Assembly: GCF_002902755.1 (NCBI RefSeq)
Contig: NZ_PPRS01000032.1
Coordinates: 1-50,707 of the forward strand
Origin: Mammaliicoccus lentus
Lineage (GTDB): Bacteria; Bacillota; Bacilli; Staphylococcales; Staphylococcaceae
Length of the DNA: 50,707 bases
Direction of reading: 5' to 3'
Shown here piece by piece: positions 18,450-26,833 of the stretch. The translations under genes were made by a program, and so were the position numbers. The first letter of the stretch is position 1. Every line of letters begins with the position of its first letter. The notes under the pieces were generated by a model. That model saw only the letters and a program-made list of their open reading frames with translations, did no database searches and was not told the DNA's origin.

Positions 18450-21073
18450 ACATAAATAAATCGACAAAAAAAGAAAACCTTCCAATTCAAACCACTAAAA
18501 ACGAACTTACAAACTTTGATGATAAAAGCAAAACACAACAATTAAAAGAAGTTTTAGAAATTGTTGAAAATGATTATATGCATGCAATATATAAACTAAA
18601 GAAAGTAAAAGATAATACAAATCATCAAAATTATTATAAAAGAGTAGCAGTGGAATCAAAATTAGATTTTCTTGAAAAACATAAACAATATTTATCTCAA
18701 TCTATCTCTTCTAATAAATCTAGAATATTTAAAAAGTCTGAGTATAACGTAGGTTTAGTAGCAGATGAATTTTTATATAATTCATTTAAAGATATTGGCA
18801 ATATCGTCTATATAAATAGTGAATTTAAAGGTTTAAATCAAGATATGGATGTCTTAATTGTAGCAACTACTTGGAAAGGAATAGACGATAGCTGGACGGG
18901 TTTAGCTTCTGTTAATGGTGAGAAAAGACAACTGTTAATGGAAGGTATACGCAAAGCTAAAAGCATGGATATTCCTGTAGTATTTTATTCTAAAGAAGAC
19001 CCTGTTAACTTCCATCTGTATAAAGATATCGCAACAGAATGTGATGTCATTTTAACATCAGCAGCTGAAGTCGTAGAGGATTATAAAGCTTATTGTAACA
19101 ATGAAAATGTCCATGTCTTACAATTTGGTGTTAATCCTCATTATCATAACCCTATTGATACTCGAAAAGAGGATAATCAAAAGTATAATAATGATGTTAT
19201 ATTTGCCGGTAGCTGGACTAAAAAGTATCCAGTTAGAAATCAAGAATCAGCTAGAATGTTTGATGAATTGATTAAAAATGATAATGACTTAACAATTATA
19301 GATCGTAATTTACCTTTAAGAAGAGAACGTTATCAGTTCCCATCGAAGTATATACCATTTTTAACAATGCCCATTGATCATGAAGAATTGATGAAGATAC
19401 ATAAAATATATAGGTGGGCTATAAACGTAAACTCAGTTAAATATTCAGAAACAATGTTTGCTAATCGAATTTTTGAATTGCAAGCATTTGGTAATTTAAT
19501 ATTATCTAATTACTCAGTAGGTGTGAATAACCAATTTCCGAATATATTCATGGTAAATCATGAATCAGACGTTGCTACTATTATGAATGGCTATAAAAAT
19601 TATGAATTAAATGATATGCAAGCTAAAAGTATTAGAAGTGTGATGCGTAATCATACAACTTATCACCGGTTAGATGAAATCTTTAGCTATATCGATAAGA
19701 AACCATCTCAAAAAGAAATGTTAATCTTAGTAGTTGTTGATAAAAAAACACCAGAGATGGAAGAAATTTTGAGAAGACAACTCAATGTTAATTTTGATGT
19801 AATTGAGCAAAATGAATCTATAGCTGAACAAGAAAAGTATGACTTTATAACCTTTATGAATGATTCAATACAATATGAAGAGTATTATTTAGAAGATTTA
19901 ATTTCAGCTTTTAAATATGTTGATGTAGATTTTGTTACTAAAGATGAACAATCTGAACCACACCAATATATAGAAAAAGTACAAAATAAATATTTAACAA
20001 TGTATCATAAAGATGTTATCGATTCAAATTTAGAAGTAAAAGAAACAAATAATGGATACAACCTTGATCAGTCAGAAATTTATAAGCCTTCTTTATACGG
20101 TCAAAATAATCAACAGAAAAAATTAAGCGTGATTGTACCAATTCATAATAATGGTACATATTTAGAAGATAAATGTATGAGAAGTTTAAGACGTTCTTCT
20201 ATATTTAATAATATGGAGATTATTTTTGTAAATGATGGAAGTACTGATAAAGAAACAATTGCGATAATTGATAGATTAAGACGTCGATTTCCAGAGATTG
20301 TTTATCATGCATACGAGGATGGTTCTGGAAGTGCTTCTAGACCACGAAATAAAGGTGCAGAATTAGCTTCTACAAAATACATTACTTATCTTGACCCAGA
20401 TAATGAAGCGACGGGCGATGGATATGCTAAATTATTAGAAGAAATCGAAAATAATAAAGACGTTGATATGGTAATAGGAAATATTATAAAAGAAGACAAT
20501 AAACGTCGAGCTATTTTTAACTATGCTGGTACTGTAACAAAATATAATGATGGTAAATTATTAATTAACGATCCTAAAAAATATATGAAAAAATGTGGTT
20601 TAAGAGCACAAAGTATACAGGCTCTTATTATAAAAGCTGATATCATTAAAGATAATAATATTAAAATGATTGAAGGCGCTGCAGGTCAGGATACATTATT
20701 CTTCCAAGAATTGATGATACATTCAAACAAAGTAAAAGCAGTTAAAGATGTTATTCATATGTATTATGCTGCTGTAACAGGGTCCGTTACAAATTCAGTA
20801 TCAAAAAAATTATTCGAAAAATATTATGCGTTAGAAATTGAAAGAATACCATTTTATGAAAAACATGATTTAATGAATTCTTATTTAGAAAATAGATTTA
20901 ATTTTTACGTTAAAGGGTGGTATTTACCACGATTAGAAAAAGTAAAACCTGAAGAAAGAACAGAAGCTATAAAGCGATTTTTAGATATTTATGCTTTATA
21001 CGATCAATATAAGAGACCAGAAGATAATGATTTAATCAATTATGTAGAAAATTTAAAAAAAGAAATACAATAG
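18446..21073 (+). CDS. Bifunctional glycosyltransferase: CgeB-like GT-B domain fused to a GT2 (GT-A) domain
   Basis: This 875-residue protein starts with about 95 polar, helical residues. A CgeB/DUF3880-like half follows from about residue 100 (YNVGLVADEF, then VLILTSAAEV-type strand, FAGSWTKKYPVRNQESA near 254, FANRIFELQAFGNLILSNY near 335). From about residue 556 a GT2 domain follows with LSVIVPIHNN, IIFVNDGSTD and the D-x-D region YLDPDNEATGDG near 648. Two catalytic folds in one chain suggest two successive sugar transfers, or polymerisation of a disaccharide unit. The 4-base overlap with the GW-like gene and the following tagG tie it to the WTA export unit. Its ribosome binding site AGGAGGAGA lies inside the previous gene. 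Substrates are unknown. The family calls rest on motif reading only. Confidence 0.75.
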   Translation: MNINKSTKKENLPIQTTKNELTNFDDKSKTQQLKEVLEIVENDYMHAIYKLKKVKDNTNHQNYYKRVAVESKLDFLEKHKQYLSQSISSNKSRIFKKSEYNVGLVADEFLYNSFKDIGNIVYINSEFKGLNQDMDVLIVATTWKGIDDSWTGLASVNGEKRQLLMEGIRKAKSMDIPVVFYSKEDPVNFHLYKDIATECDVILTSAAEVVEDYKAYCNNENVHVLQFGVNPHYHNPIDTRKEDNQKYNNDVIFAGSWTKKYPVRNQESARMFDELIKNDNDLTIIDRNLPLRRERYQFPSKYIPFLTMPIDHEELMKIHKIYRWAINVNSVKYSETMFANRIFELQAFGNLILSNYSVGVNNQFPNIFMVNHESDVATIMNGYKNYELNDMQAKSIRSVMRNHTTYHRLDEIFSYIDKKPSQKEMLILVVVDKKTPEMEEILRRQLNVNFDVIEQNESIAEQEKYDFITFMNDSIQYEEYYLEDLISAFKYVDVDFVTKDEQSEPHQYIEKVQNKYLTMYHKDVIDSNLEVKETNNGYNLDQSEIYKPSLYGQNNQQKKLSVIVPIHNNGTYLEDKCMRSLRRSSIFNNMEIIFVNDGSTDKETIAIIDRLRRRFPEIVYHAYEDGSGSASRPRNKGAELASTKYITYLDPDNEATGDGYAKLLEEIENNKDVDMVIGNIIKEDNKRRAIFNYAGTVTKYNDGKLLINDPKKYMKKCGLRAQSIQALIIKADIIKDNNIKMIEGAAGQDTLFFQELMIHSNKVKAVKDVIHMYYAAVTGSVTNSVSKKLFEKYYALEIERIPFYEKHDLMNSYLENRFNFYVKGWYLPRLEKVKPEERTEAIKRFLDIYALYDQYKRPEDNDLINYVENLKKEIQ

Positions 21074-21140
21074 TTTTTACATTTTTAATAAATGATTGAT
21101 AGAACTATTAAAAATATAACAATCAAGTAGGTCGTTAAGC

Positions 21141-21953
21141 ATGAAAATTGTTGCAGAGATATTTAAAGAACAAATCTATAATTTACCCAAGATATTTAAA
21201 CTAGCGATATATAATATGAAGAGTCAATACGCTAATCATTATCTTGGTGTATTTTGGAATATATTACAGCCTATGCTTCAAGTAGCTGTATATTATCTTG
21301 TATTTGGGTTAGGTTTAAGAGGGGATGCAAGTGCTCAAGTTGTAGGTGTTCCCTTTTTAGTGCATTTAATTTCAGGTTTGTTCCCATGGCTGTTTATATC
21401 CCAAGGAATTAATACTGGAGCAGCTGCCATACAAGGTAATGTTGGTCTATTATCCAAAATGAAGTTCCCATCTTCAATATTTATCTCTATAGCTTTAACA
21501 AATAATATGATTAATCTGATGATTACTTCGTCTATATTATTTGTTATTTCTGTTATAAATGGTTATGTACCATGGTGGCATTATTTCTGGTTTATATATT
21601 TTATCGTTGCATCATTTGCGATTATTTTTGGTATTTCATTAATAATGAGTACTTTAGTTATTATTATACGAGATACTAAAAACTTATTACAAAATATTAT
21701 AAGAATGCTATTCTTTATGACACCAATATTTTGGGCTATGGAAGAAGCACATGGTATTTTACAAAGAATTGCGAGCTTAAATCCTTTCGCATATTTAGTA
21801 GGTGTGTACAGAACATCCTTTGTACATGGTAATGTTTCAATATATGGTCAATGGCATGACCATATTTATTTCTGGTTAATTACAATATTATTAATATTAA
21901 TTGGTTCACTTGTTCACTCAAGATTTAAACGAAGATTACTAGACTACTTATAG
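21141..21953 (+). CDS. tagG: Teichoic acid ABC exporter permease TagG/TarG
   Basis: This 270-residue membrane protein of the ABC-2 type has an amphipathic N-terminal region ending SQYANHYLGVFWNILQPML, the marker of TagG/Wzm-type permeases. About six hydrophobic helices follow, and FFMTPIFWAMEE near residue 190 lies in the last third. With TagH it moves finished, lipid-linked WTA across the membrane. In S. aureus the two genes are usually divergent neighbours, as I recall. Here both are on the plus strand with a GT4 gene between them. The start at 21141 follows the glycosyltransferase by 67 bases without a visible terminator, so it is part of the same transcript. Confidence 0.9.
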   Translation: MKIVAEIFKEQIYNLPKIFKLAIYNMKSQYANHYLGVFWNILQPMLQVAVYYLVFGLGLRGDASAQVVGVPFLVHLISGLFPWLFISQGINTGAAAIQGNVGLLSKMKFPSSIFISIALTNNMINLMITSSILFVISVINGYVPWWHYFWFIYFIVASFAIIFGISLIMSTLVIIIRDTKNLLQNIIRMLFFMTPIFWAMEEAHGILQRIASLNPFAYLVGVYRTSFVHGNVSIYGQWHDHIYFWLITILLILIGSLVHSRFKRRLLDYL

Positions 21954-21965
21954 GGTGTTTTTGAA

Positions 21966-23177
21966 ATGACAAAGAAATTACTTATGATTTCACAAAATTT
22001 TTATCCTGAACTTGGCTCTGCTGCAAATAGAATGAGAATGATGTTTAAAGCTTTTAAGACTAAAGGCACAGATCCGACGATGTTAACAACTGAACCAACA
22101 TATCCAAATAGAGATTTGTTTCAAGATAGTTCATATTTTACAGATGAAGATTTAAATGAACTAGAACATAGTAAAATTATAAGAATGAAAATGCACGGTA
22201 ATAAACAAAATAGCAACTTTATTATGAGATTGGTTTATTATATTGAACAATATATGCGTCTTCGAATTTACTTGAAAATGCATGATAAAGATTATGACTA
22301 TGTCTATGTATCAAGTCCTAATATATTTTTAGCTTGGGCTACTTTATTTTTTAAAAAAAGTAAACATCCAACTTATGTTCTGGAAATTCGTGACTTATGG
22401 CCAGATAGTGTAAATGGATTAAAACACGTTAATATTAGTCTATTTATGCCATTACTTAAGTATCTAGAAAGAAAAATGTATAATGAAGCAGACAAAATTG
22501 TTATAAATAATGAAGCATTTAGATCTCATATTCAGTCAAAATTAAAAACAAAAATACCTATATTTTATTTACCTAATGGTTTATCGAAAACTGAATTGAA
22601 AACAGAAGAAAAGTATCGTGATTTCAGTGTTATATATACTGGAAATATTGGATATGCTCAAGATGTAAACCAGTTAATAGAGATTTGCAAAAAGTTAAAT
22701 GAAAAGAAAATTAGTTTAACAGCAATCGTGTATGGTGTACAAGCTGCTAAATTTAGAGATGCAGTCCGTGAATTACCATACATTCAATTACAGAAACCTT
22801 TAGGTAGAAGTGAGTGTTTAAAAGAAATAGCAAAACATCATGTTTCACTTTCTATATTAGAATCATCTGAAGTTTTTATGAACGTTATGCCAGGTAAAAT
22901 TATAGATTCAATCGGTGTGGGGACACCGCCTATATCTAATATTAGCGGTCCTACAGAAGCGATTATTCAAAAATATAATTTAGGATTTGCGAGAAAACAA
23001 TGTTCCGTTAATACAATTGTTAATGAAATAGAATCATTAAAGCGTAATGAAAAATCATTAATTCAAAAATCCGAAAATGCGAAAAAATATAGGGATGAAC
23101 ACTTAATATGGGAAGACAATATTGAAAAATTAATTGCTTTTTTAAGAAAAGGTGAGACGCATGACACAAACATATAA
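21966..23177 (+). CDS. Glycosyltransferase family 4 (WbuB-like) between tagG and tagH
   Basis: This 403-residue protein has the N-terminal signature MISQNFYPELGSAANRM of WbuB/WcaI-like GT4 enzymes. It also shows VLEIRDLWPDSV near residue 140, NGLSK, and a donor domain with VIYTGNIGYAQDV and NVMPGKIIDSIGVGTPPI in place of the common E-x(7)-E loop. These are cytoplasmic transferases, often for N-acetylated hexosamines in polysaccharide repeat units. It lies 12 bases after tagG and its last 17 bases overlap tagH, so it is made in fixed proportion to the exporter. It probably modifies the WTA chain just before or during export; the sugar is unknown. Confidence 0.83.
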   Translation: MTKKLLMISQNFYPELGSAANRMRMMFKAFKTKGTDPTMLTTEPTYPNRDLFQDSSYFTDEDLNELEHSKIIRMKMHGNKQNSNFIMRLVYYIEQYMRLRIYLKMHDKDYDYVYVSSPNIFLAWATLFFKKSKHPTYVLEIRDLWPDSVNGLKHVNISLFMPLLKYLERKMYNEADKIVINNEAFRSHIQSKLKTKIPIFYLPNGLSKTELKTEEKYRDFSVIYTGNIGYAQDVNQLIEICKKLNEKKISLTAIVYGVQAAKFRDAVRELPYIQLQKPLGRSECLKEIAKHHVSLSILESSEVFMNVMPGKIIDSIGVGTPPISNISGPTEAIIQKYNLGFARKQCSVNTIVNEIESLKRNEKSLIQKSENAKKYRDEHLIWEDNIEKLIAFLRKGETHDTNI

Positions 23178-24078
23178 AATCAAATGTGAAAATGTATCTA
23201 AAGTATATGATTTAAATGTTAGTAGAAAAGATAAATTATTATCATTATTTACGTTTGGATTAAGTTATAAATCAAAACCATATTATGCTCTTCATGATAT
23301 TTCGTTTGAAGTTGAAGAAGGCACATCAGTTGGAATAATAGGGTTAAATGGTTCAGGAAAATCAACTTTATCAAATATATTAGGTGGGGTTATCGAACCT
23401 TCATCAGGCTCAGTTTATACAAATGGTAAGCCATCTTTAATTGCTATAGGTGCAGGTTTGAATCCCGATTTCACAGGTGAAGAGAATATACATTATAAAT
23501 GTTTGATGCATGGTATGTCTCAAAAAGAAATCAATGAAAAATTTGATGATATCGTTCAGTTTAGTGAATTAGATGATTTTATTTATCAACCTTTAAAGTC
23601 ATATTCTAGCGGTATGAAATCAAGACTTGGCTTTGCAATAGCGATTCATACTGATCCTGATATTTTGATTGTCGATGAAGCATTATCAGTAGGTGATGAA
23701 ACATTTTCTAATAAGTGTATTGAAAAAATGCATGAATTACAAGAACAAGGTAAAACAATCTTTTTTGTATCACATTCTGCAGGTCAAATTAAGAAAATGT
23801 GTAAAAAAGCAATATGGATTCATTACGGTGAAATGGTTGCATATGGAGAAGTACAAGAAGTAGTTAAAAGATATGTTAATCTCATACAAAAAGTTAAAAA
23901 GAAATCTAAAAAAGAGCAGTTAGAATATAAACGTATAAAAATCCAGCAACAAAGAGAAAAAGAAGTAAATGAAAAAGATGTTCATAAAGAGAAAAGACCT
24001 ATAAGTTTATTAGCAATGATAGGCATGCTCAGCATCGCTTGGATATACGTTATGCTATTTCAAGTAGGCATTTTATAA
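23161..24078 (+). CDS. tagH: Teichoic acid ABC exporter ATPase TagH/TarH
   Basis: This 305-residue ATPase has Walker A GLNGSGKST near residue 62, signature YSSGMKSR near 155, Walker B ILIVDEAL, and the switch His in FFVSHSAGQ. The amino-terminal half, with the insert before Walker A (LFTFGLSYKSKPYYALHDISF), is typical of Wzt/TagH polymer exporters. A C-terminal extension is charged and then ends in one hydrophobic helix, LLAMIGMLSIAWIYVML, as in TagH proteins. It powers WTA export with TagG. The ATG at 23161 is preferred, with AAAGGTGAG upstream; an in-frame ATG 9 bases earlier is too close to that site. The gene overlaps the GT4 gene before it by 17 bases. Confidence 0.9.
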   Translation: MTQTYKIKCENVSKVYDLNVSRKDKLLSLFTFGLSYKSKPYYALHDISFEVEEGTSVGIIGLNGSGKSTLSNILGGVIEPSSGSVYTNGKPSLIAIGAGLNPDFTGEENIHYKCLMHGMSQKEINEKFDDIVQFSELDDFIYQPLKSYSSGMKSRLGFAIAIHTDPDILIVDEALSVGDETFSNKCIEKMHELQEQGKTIFFVSHSAGQIKKMCKKAIWIHYGEMVAYGEVQEVVKRYVNLIQKVKKKSKKEQLEYKRIKIQQQREKEVNEKDVHKEKRPISLLAMIGMLSIAWIYVMLFQVGIL

Positions 24079-24111
24079 TTTAATTATTTCAATTTTAAAT
24101 GGGGTAATAGA

Positions 24112-25437
24112 ATGAAGAAAGTAACAATGTTTGTGTGGAATCATTTTACGAATGATGCAAGGGTCAATAGAGAGTGTACTACTTTAGCTGAAACAGGATA
24201 TAATGTTGATCTAATCGCAATAAATGACCCGAAAAACCCAATGATTACAGCTTATGAAGAAATATCTGAAAGGTTCAGAGTACATAGAGTAAAACGTTAT
24301 CCTTGGATACTACAAGCTTATCAAGATTATGGAAAGAAATTTTTACTTGTAGTTGCAGGTGTGCAAATTGCTATAATACCAAGTTTATTTTATGTCAGCT
24401 TCACATTAATGTCTGCATATTTAATGTCTTTATTATTAGCGGCTGGAATGATTAAATTTAAAAAAGTGAGAAAGTGGTTTATAAACAGTGCGATTATCAT
24501 AAGAATGATTGTAAAAGGCTATATACAAAATGCCGATATTTATCATGCTAATGATTTAAATACATTACCACAAGCAATTGTCTGCTCTAAATTGAGGTTT
24601 AAACCGAAACCACTCATTTATGATAGTCACGAAGTACAATCAGATAGAACAGGCTATAATAAAGAAAAAATTAAAAAGATTGAATCATATATGCTTAAAT
24701 TTGTTGATCAAATGATTGTAGAGAATCATACAAGAGCAGCATATAACGAAAAAATATATCATTTTTATCCGAAGACTTTATATAATTACTCTGAAAAATA
24801 TGATATTCAAGATAAACCTAAAATAAATTTACACGAATTAATAGGTATTTCGAAAAATGAAAAAATATTACTATATCAAGGTGGATTACAACAAGGTAGA
24901 GGGCTTGAACTATTAATAGAAGCTATGGATCAAATAGAAGAAGGGCATTTGCTATTTATAGGCGGAGGTAAGCTAACACAATCGTTAAAAGATCAAAGTA
25001 AACAATCGGCTCAGTCCTCTAGAATACATTTTCTTGATAAAGTTCCATTTCAACAATTACCTTCTTATACGAGAGAAGCTTATTTAGGTTTTCAAGTATT
25101 ACAAAATATATGTTTTAATCACTATTCAGCTAGTTCAAATAAATTATTTGAATATATGATGGCACATGTACCAGTTGTGAGTTGTGACTTTCCTGAAATT
25201 CAGAAAGTTGTAGAAGAAACAAATACAGGAATTGTAATAGATTCACATAATGTAAATGAAATAGCAAAAGCAGTTAATAAACTTGTTAAAAACCCTCAAT
25301 TAAGAAGTGAAATGAGTGAAAATACTAAAGTAGCTAAAGAAATATATAATTGGGAAAATGAGAAAGTTAAATTATTAGATATTTACAACGAATTTGCTCC
25401 ATTAACTCGTGAAGATTATGAAACAAGTTTAATATAA
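24112..25437 (+). CDS. Glycosyltransferase family 4 with internal membrane hairpin
   Basis: This 441-residue protein begins VTMFVWNHFTNDARVNREC, a GT4 N-terminal strand-loop with the acceptor-side motif NDARV. Residues about 78-120 are two strongly hydrophobic stretches (LLVVAGVQIAIIPSLFYVSF and TLMSAYLMSLLLAAGM), so it is likely anchored in the membrane. HANDLNTLP and YDSHEVQSD follow, then a donor domain with LYQGGLQQGRGLELLIEA and SSNKLFEYMMAHVPVVSCD. It is the last gene of the WTA block and ends at a strong terminator, 34 bases behind tagH. Donor and acceptor are unknown; membrane anchoring fits action on a lipid-linked chain near the exporter. Confidence 0.82.
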   Translation: MKKVTMFVWNHFTNDARVNRECTTLAETGYNVDLIAINDPKNPMITAYEEISERFRVHRVKRYPWILQAYQDYGKKFLLVVAGVQIAIIPSLFYVSFTLMSAYLMSLLLAAGMIKFKKVRKWFINSAIIIRMIVKGYIQNADIYHANDLNTLPQAIVCSKLRFKPKPLIYDSHEVQSDRTGYNKEKIKKIESYMLKFVDQMIVENHTRAAYNEKIYHFYPKTLYNYSEKYDIQDKPKINLHELIGISKNEKILLYQGGLQQGRGLELLIEAMDQIEEGHLLFIGGGKLTQSLKDQSKQSAQSSRIHFLDKVPFQQLPSYTREAYLGFQVLQNICFNHYSASSNKLFEYMMAHVPVVSCDFPEIQKVVEETNTGIVIDSHNVNEIAKAVNKLVKNPQLRSEMSENTKVAKEIYNWENEKVKLLDIYNEFAPLTREDYETSLI

Positions 25438-25458
25438 ATATTATTTAATAGAGATAAT

Positions 25459-25498
25459 TACGCCATTAGTTGCATGTAAAGCTAATGGCGTGTTTTAT
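25459..25498. terminator. Intrinsic terminator ending the WTA transcript
   Basis: A 10-bp stem ACGCCATTAG/CTAATGGCGT (25460-25469, 25482-25491) is followed by GTTTTATTA. Confidence 0.8.
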
Positions 25499-25573
25499 TA
25501 CCTTGAGTTTTATAAATAGAGGGATTACAATAATAGCATTAATGAATTATAAGTGGGGGCAAAAGTAAAGGTT

Positions 25574-25855
25574 ATGTATATTAAAAAAAGTATAGAAAAT
25601 GTTTGTAATTATATTAAGTCAGATAACAATAAGGAAGCAATGATATTATTAAGAGATATTGAAGCAAATCTCGTTAGATATGATTTTGAAATTATGGGTA
25701 ATGGATTTTTACAATTTGCAGAATTATATAAAACAAAGAAAAATAGGAGAAAGGCAATTGAAATGTATCAGAAAGCTATTATTTATTTCAGAGAAACAAA
25801 TAATACCGATAAAATAGCTGAAATAAGTAAAGACTTTGAAAATCTTATAATGTAA
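25574..25855 (+). CDS. Small TPR-like helical protein, unknown function
   Basis: This 93-residue protein consists of alternating helices. The stretch FLQFAELYKTKKNRRKAIEMYQKAIIYFRET has the small/large residue spacing of a tetratricopeptide repeat. There is no signal peptide. The gene stands alone between two terminators. The start is uncertain: the ATG at 25574 has AAAGG only 2 bases upstream, and a GTG at 25553 is in frame, with the GGGGG run just after it. Possible roles are partner binding or sensing; nothing more can be read. Confidence 0.6.
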   Translation: MYIKKSIENVCNYIKSDNNKEAMILLRDIEANLVRYDFEIMGNGFLQFAELYKTKKNRRKAIEMYQKAIIYFRETNNTDKIAEISKDFENLIM

Positions 25856-25868
25856 TTGATTTACATAA

Positions 25869-25913
25869 AGAAACAGTCGCAGTTCTTATTAGTAAGAACT
25901 GCGACTGTTTTAT
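25869..25913. terminator. Strong bidirectional terminator between the TPR gene and qoxD
   Basis: A stem of about 18 bp (AAACAGTCGCAGTTCTTA with its exact complement, loop TTAG) has A and T tracts on either side. It serves the plus-strand TPR gene and the minus-strand qox operon. Confidence 0.9.
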
Positions 25914-25934
25914 TTATTTAAACTTAGATTTTTA

Positions 25935-26228
25935 TTATAGGTGAGAGCTGTGTCCACCAACCATAACCCAATAAGTACCGATTACAATAATTAAAGTAAT
26001 GATTACTGCGAAGAGTACTTTGAATGCAGTTGCTCGACCGTCTCGTCCTTCTGTTAAGTGCATAAACATTAACAATTGTACAAGTGCCTGAATAAAAGCA
26101 AATCCAACAATAATTGAAGTTCTTACTTGTAGAGACATGCCAGTGTATAACATAACGTAAACAGCTAACAATGTAAGTACAATTGAGAATATTAAACCGA
26201 CTGTATGATTTACGACTGTTTTATTCAT
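25935..26228 (-). CDS. qoxD: Quinol oxidase aa3 subunit IV, QoxD
   Basis: This 97-residue protein has three hydrophobic helices and the motif [15 protein letters not shown] typical of heme-copper oxidase subunit IV. It is a small accessory subunit thought to help assemble or stabilise the oxidase. The start at 26228 overlaps the qoxC stop as ATGA and has GGTGAGTG upstream. Longer in-frame starts extend the protein into qoxC coding sequence without a family match. It is the last gene of the operon, and the bidirectional terminator follows. Confidence 0.93.
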   Translation of the reverse strand: MNKTVVNHTVGLIFSIVLTLLAVYVMLYTGMSLQVRTSIIVGFAFIQALVQLLMFMHLTEGRDGRATAFKVLFAVIITLIIVIGTYWVMVGGHSSHL

Positions 26229-26833
26229 GATCCACTCACCATCCCTACAAGATAAACTAGTGTAAAGATAAAGATCCATACAACATCTAGGAAGTGCCAA
26301 TATAAACTACCTATGAAAATTTTAGGTGCGTTATGTTCATTTAAACCACGTCTAGCAATTTGGATTAAAACTCCTGAAATCCAGAATATACCTACAGTTA
26401 CGTGAAGTCCGTGTGTTCCTAGTAAAATAAAGAACGCAGACCAGAATGAACCTAATTGAGCTGTAACACCTTCACCTACATAATGGGTAAATTCATATAA
26501 TTCAAATCCAACGAATCCTGCACCAAGTAAAACGGTAATAATCATCCAAATCATCATCATTTTAACATTTTCTTTACGCATAAAGTAAACAGCTATACCA
26601 CATGTGTAACTACTTACTAATAGTAAGAATGTCATTATCATGACTAAAGGTAATTCAAATAGTTCAGGCGTTGAAGCGCCACCATAAGAACCACTTTTTT
26701 GTAAGACTAGGAATGTTGCAAATAATGTACCGAATAACGCAATTTCAGCAGTAAGAAAGACCCAAAATCCGAGTTTATTTAATTGGCCTGTTTCATTAAC
26801 AGTATCAATTGTATTATGTTGCTCATTACTCAT
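26225..26833 (-). CDS. qoxC: Quinol oxidase aa3 subunit III, QoxC
   Basis: This 202-residue protein has five membrane helices and the subunit III motifs [11 protein letters not shown] and [15 protein letters not shown], in which the His and Glu positions bind lipid and lie near the D-channel. It is a core structural subunit of the cytochrome aa3 menaquinol oxidase. The start at 26833 (MSNEQHN) has AAAGGAGGA upstream inside qoxB and overlaps that gene by 8 bases. Length agrees with S. aureus QoxC as I recall it. Confidence 0.94.
   Translation of the reverse strand: MSNEQHNTIDTVNETGQLNKLGFWVFLTAEIALFGTLFATFLVLQKSGSYGGASTPELFELPLVMIMTFLLLVSSYTCGIAVYFMRKENVKMMMIWMIITVLLGAGFVGFELYEFTHYVGEGVTAQLGSFWSAFFILLGTHGLHVTVGIFWISGVLIQIARRGLNEHNAPKIFIGSLYWHFLDVVWIFIFTLVYLVGMVSGS

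Noticed and set aside
26229..26300. Longer QoxD from an upstream ATG within qoxC
   Set aside because: The extension (about 24 residues including two cysteines) reads qoxC codons in another frame, while the ATGA junction at 26228 has a proper ribosome binding site.
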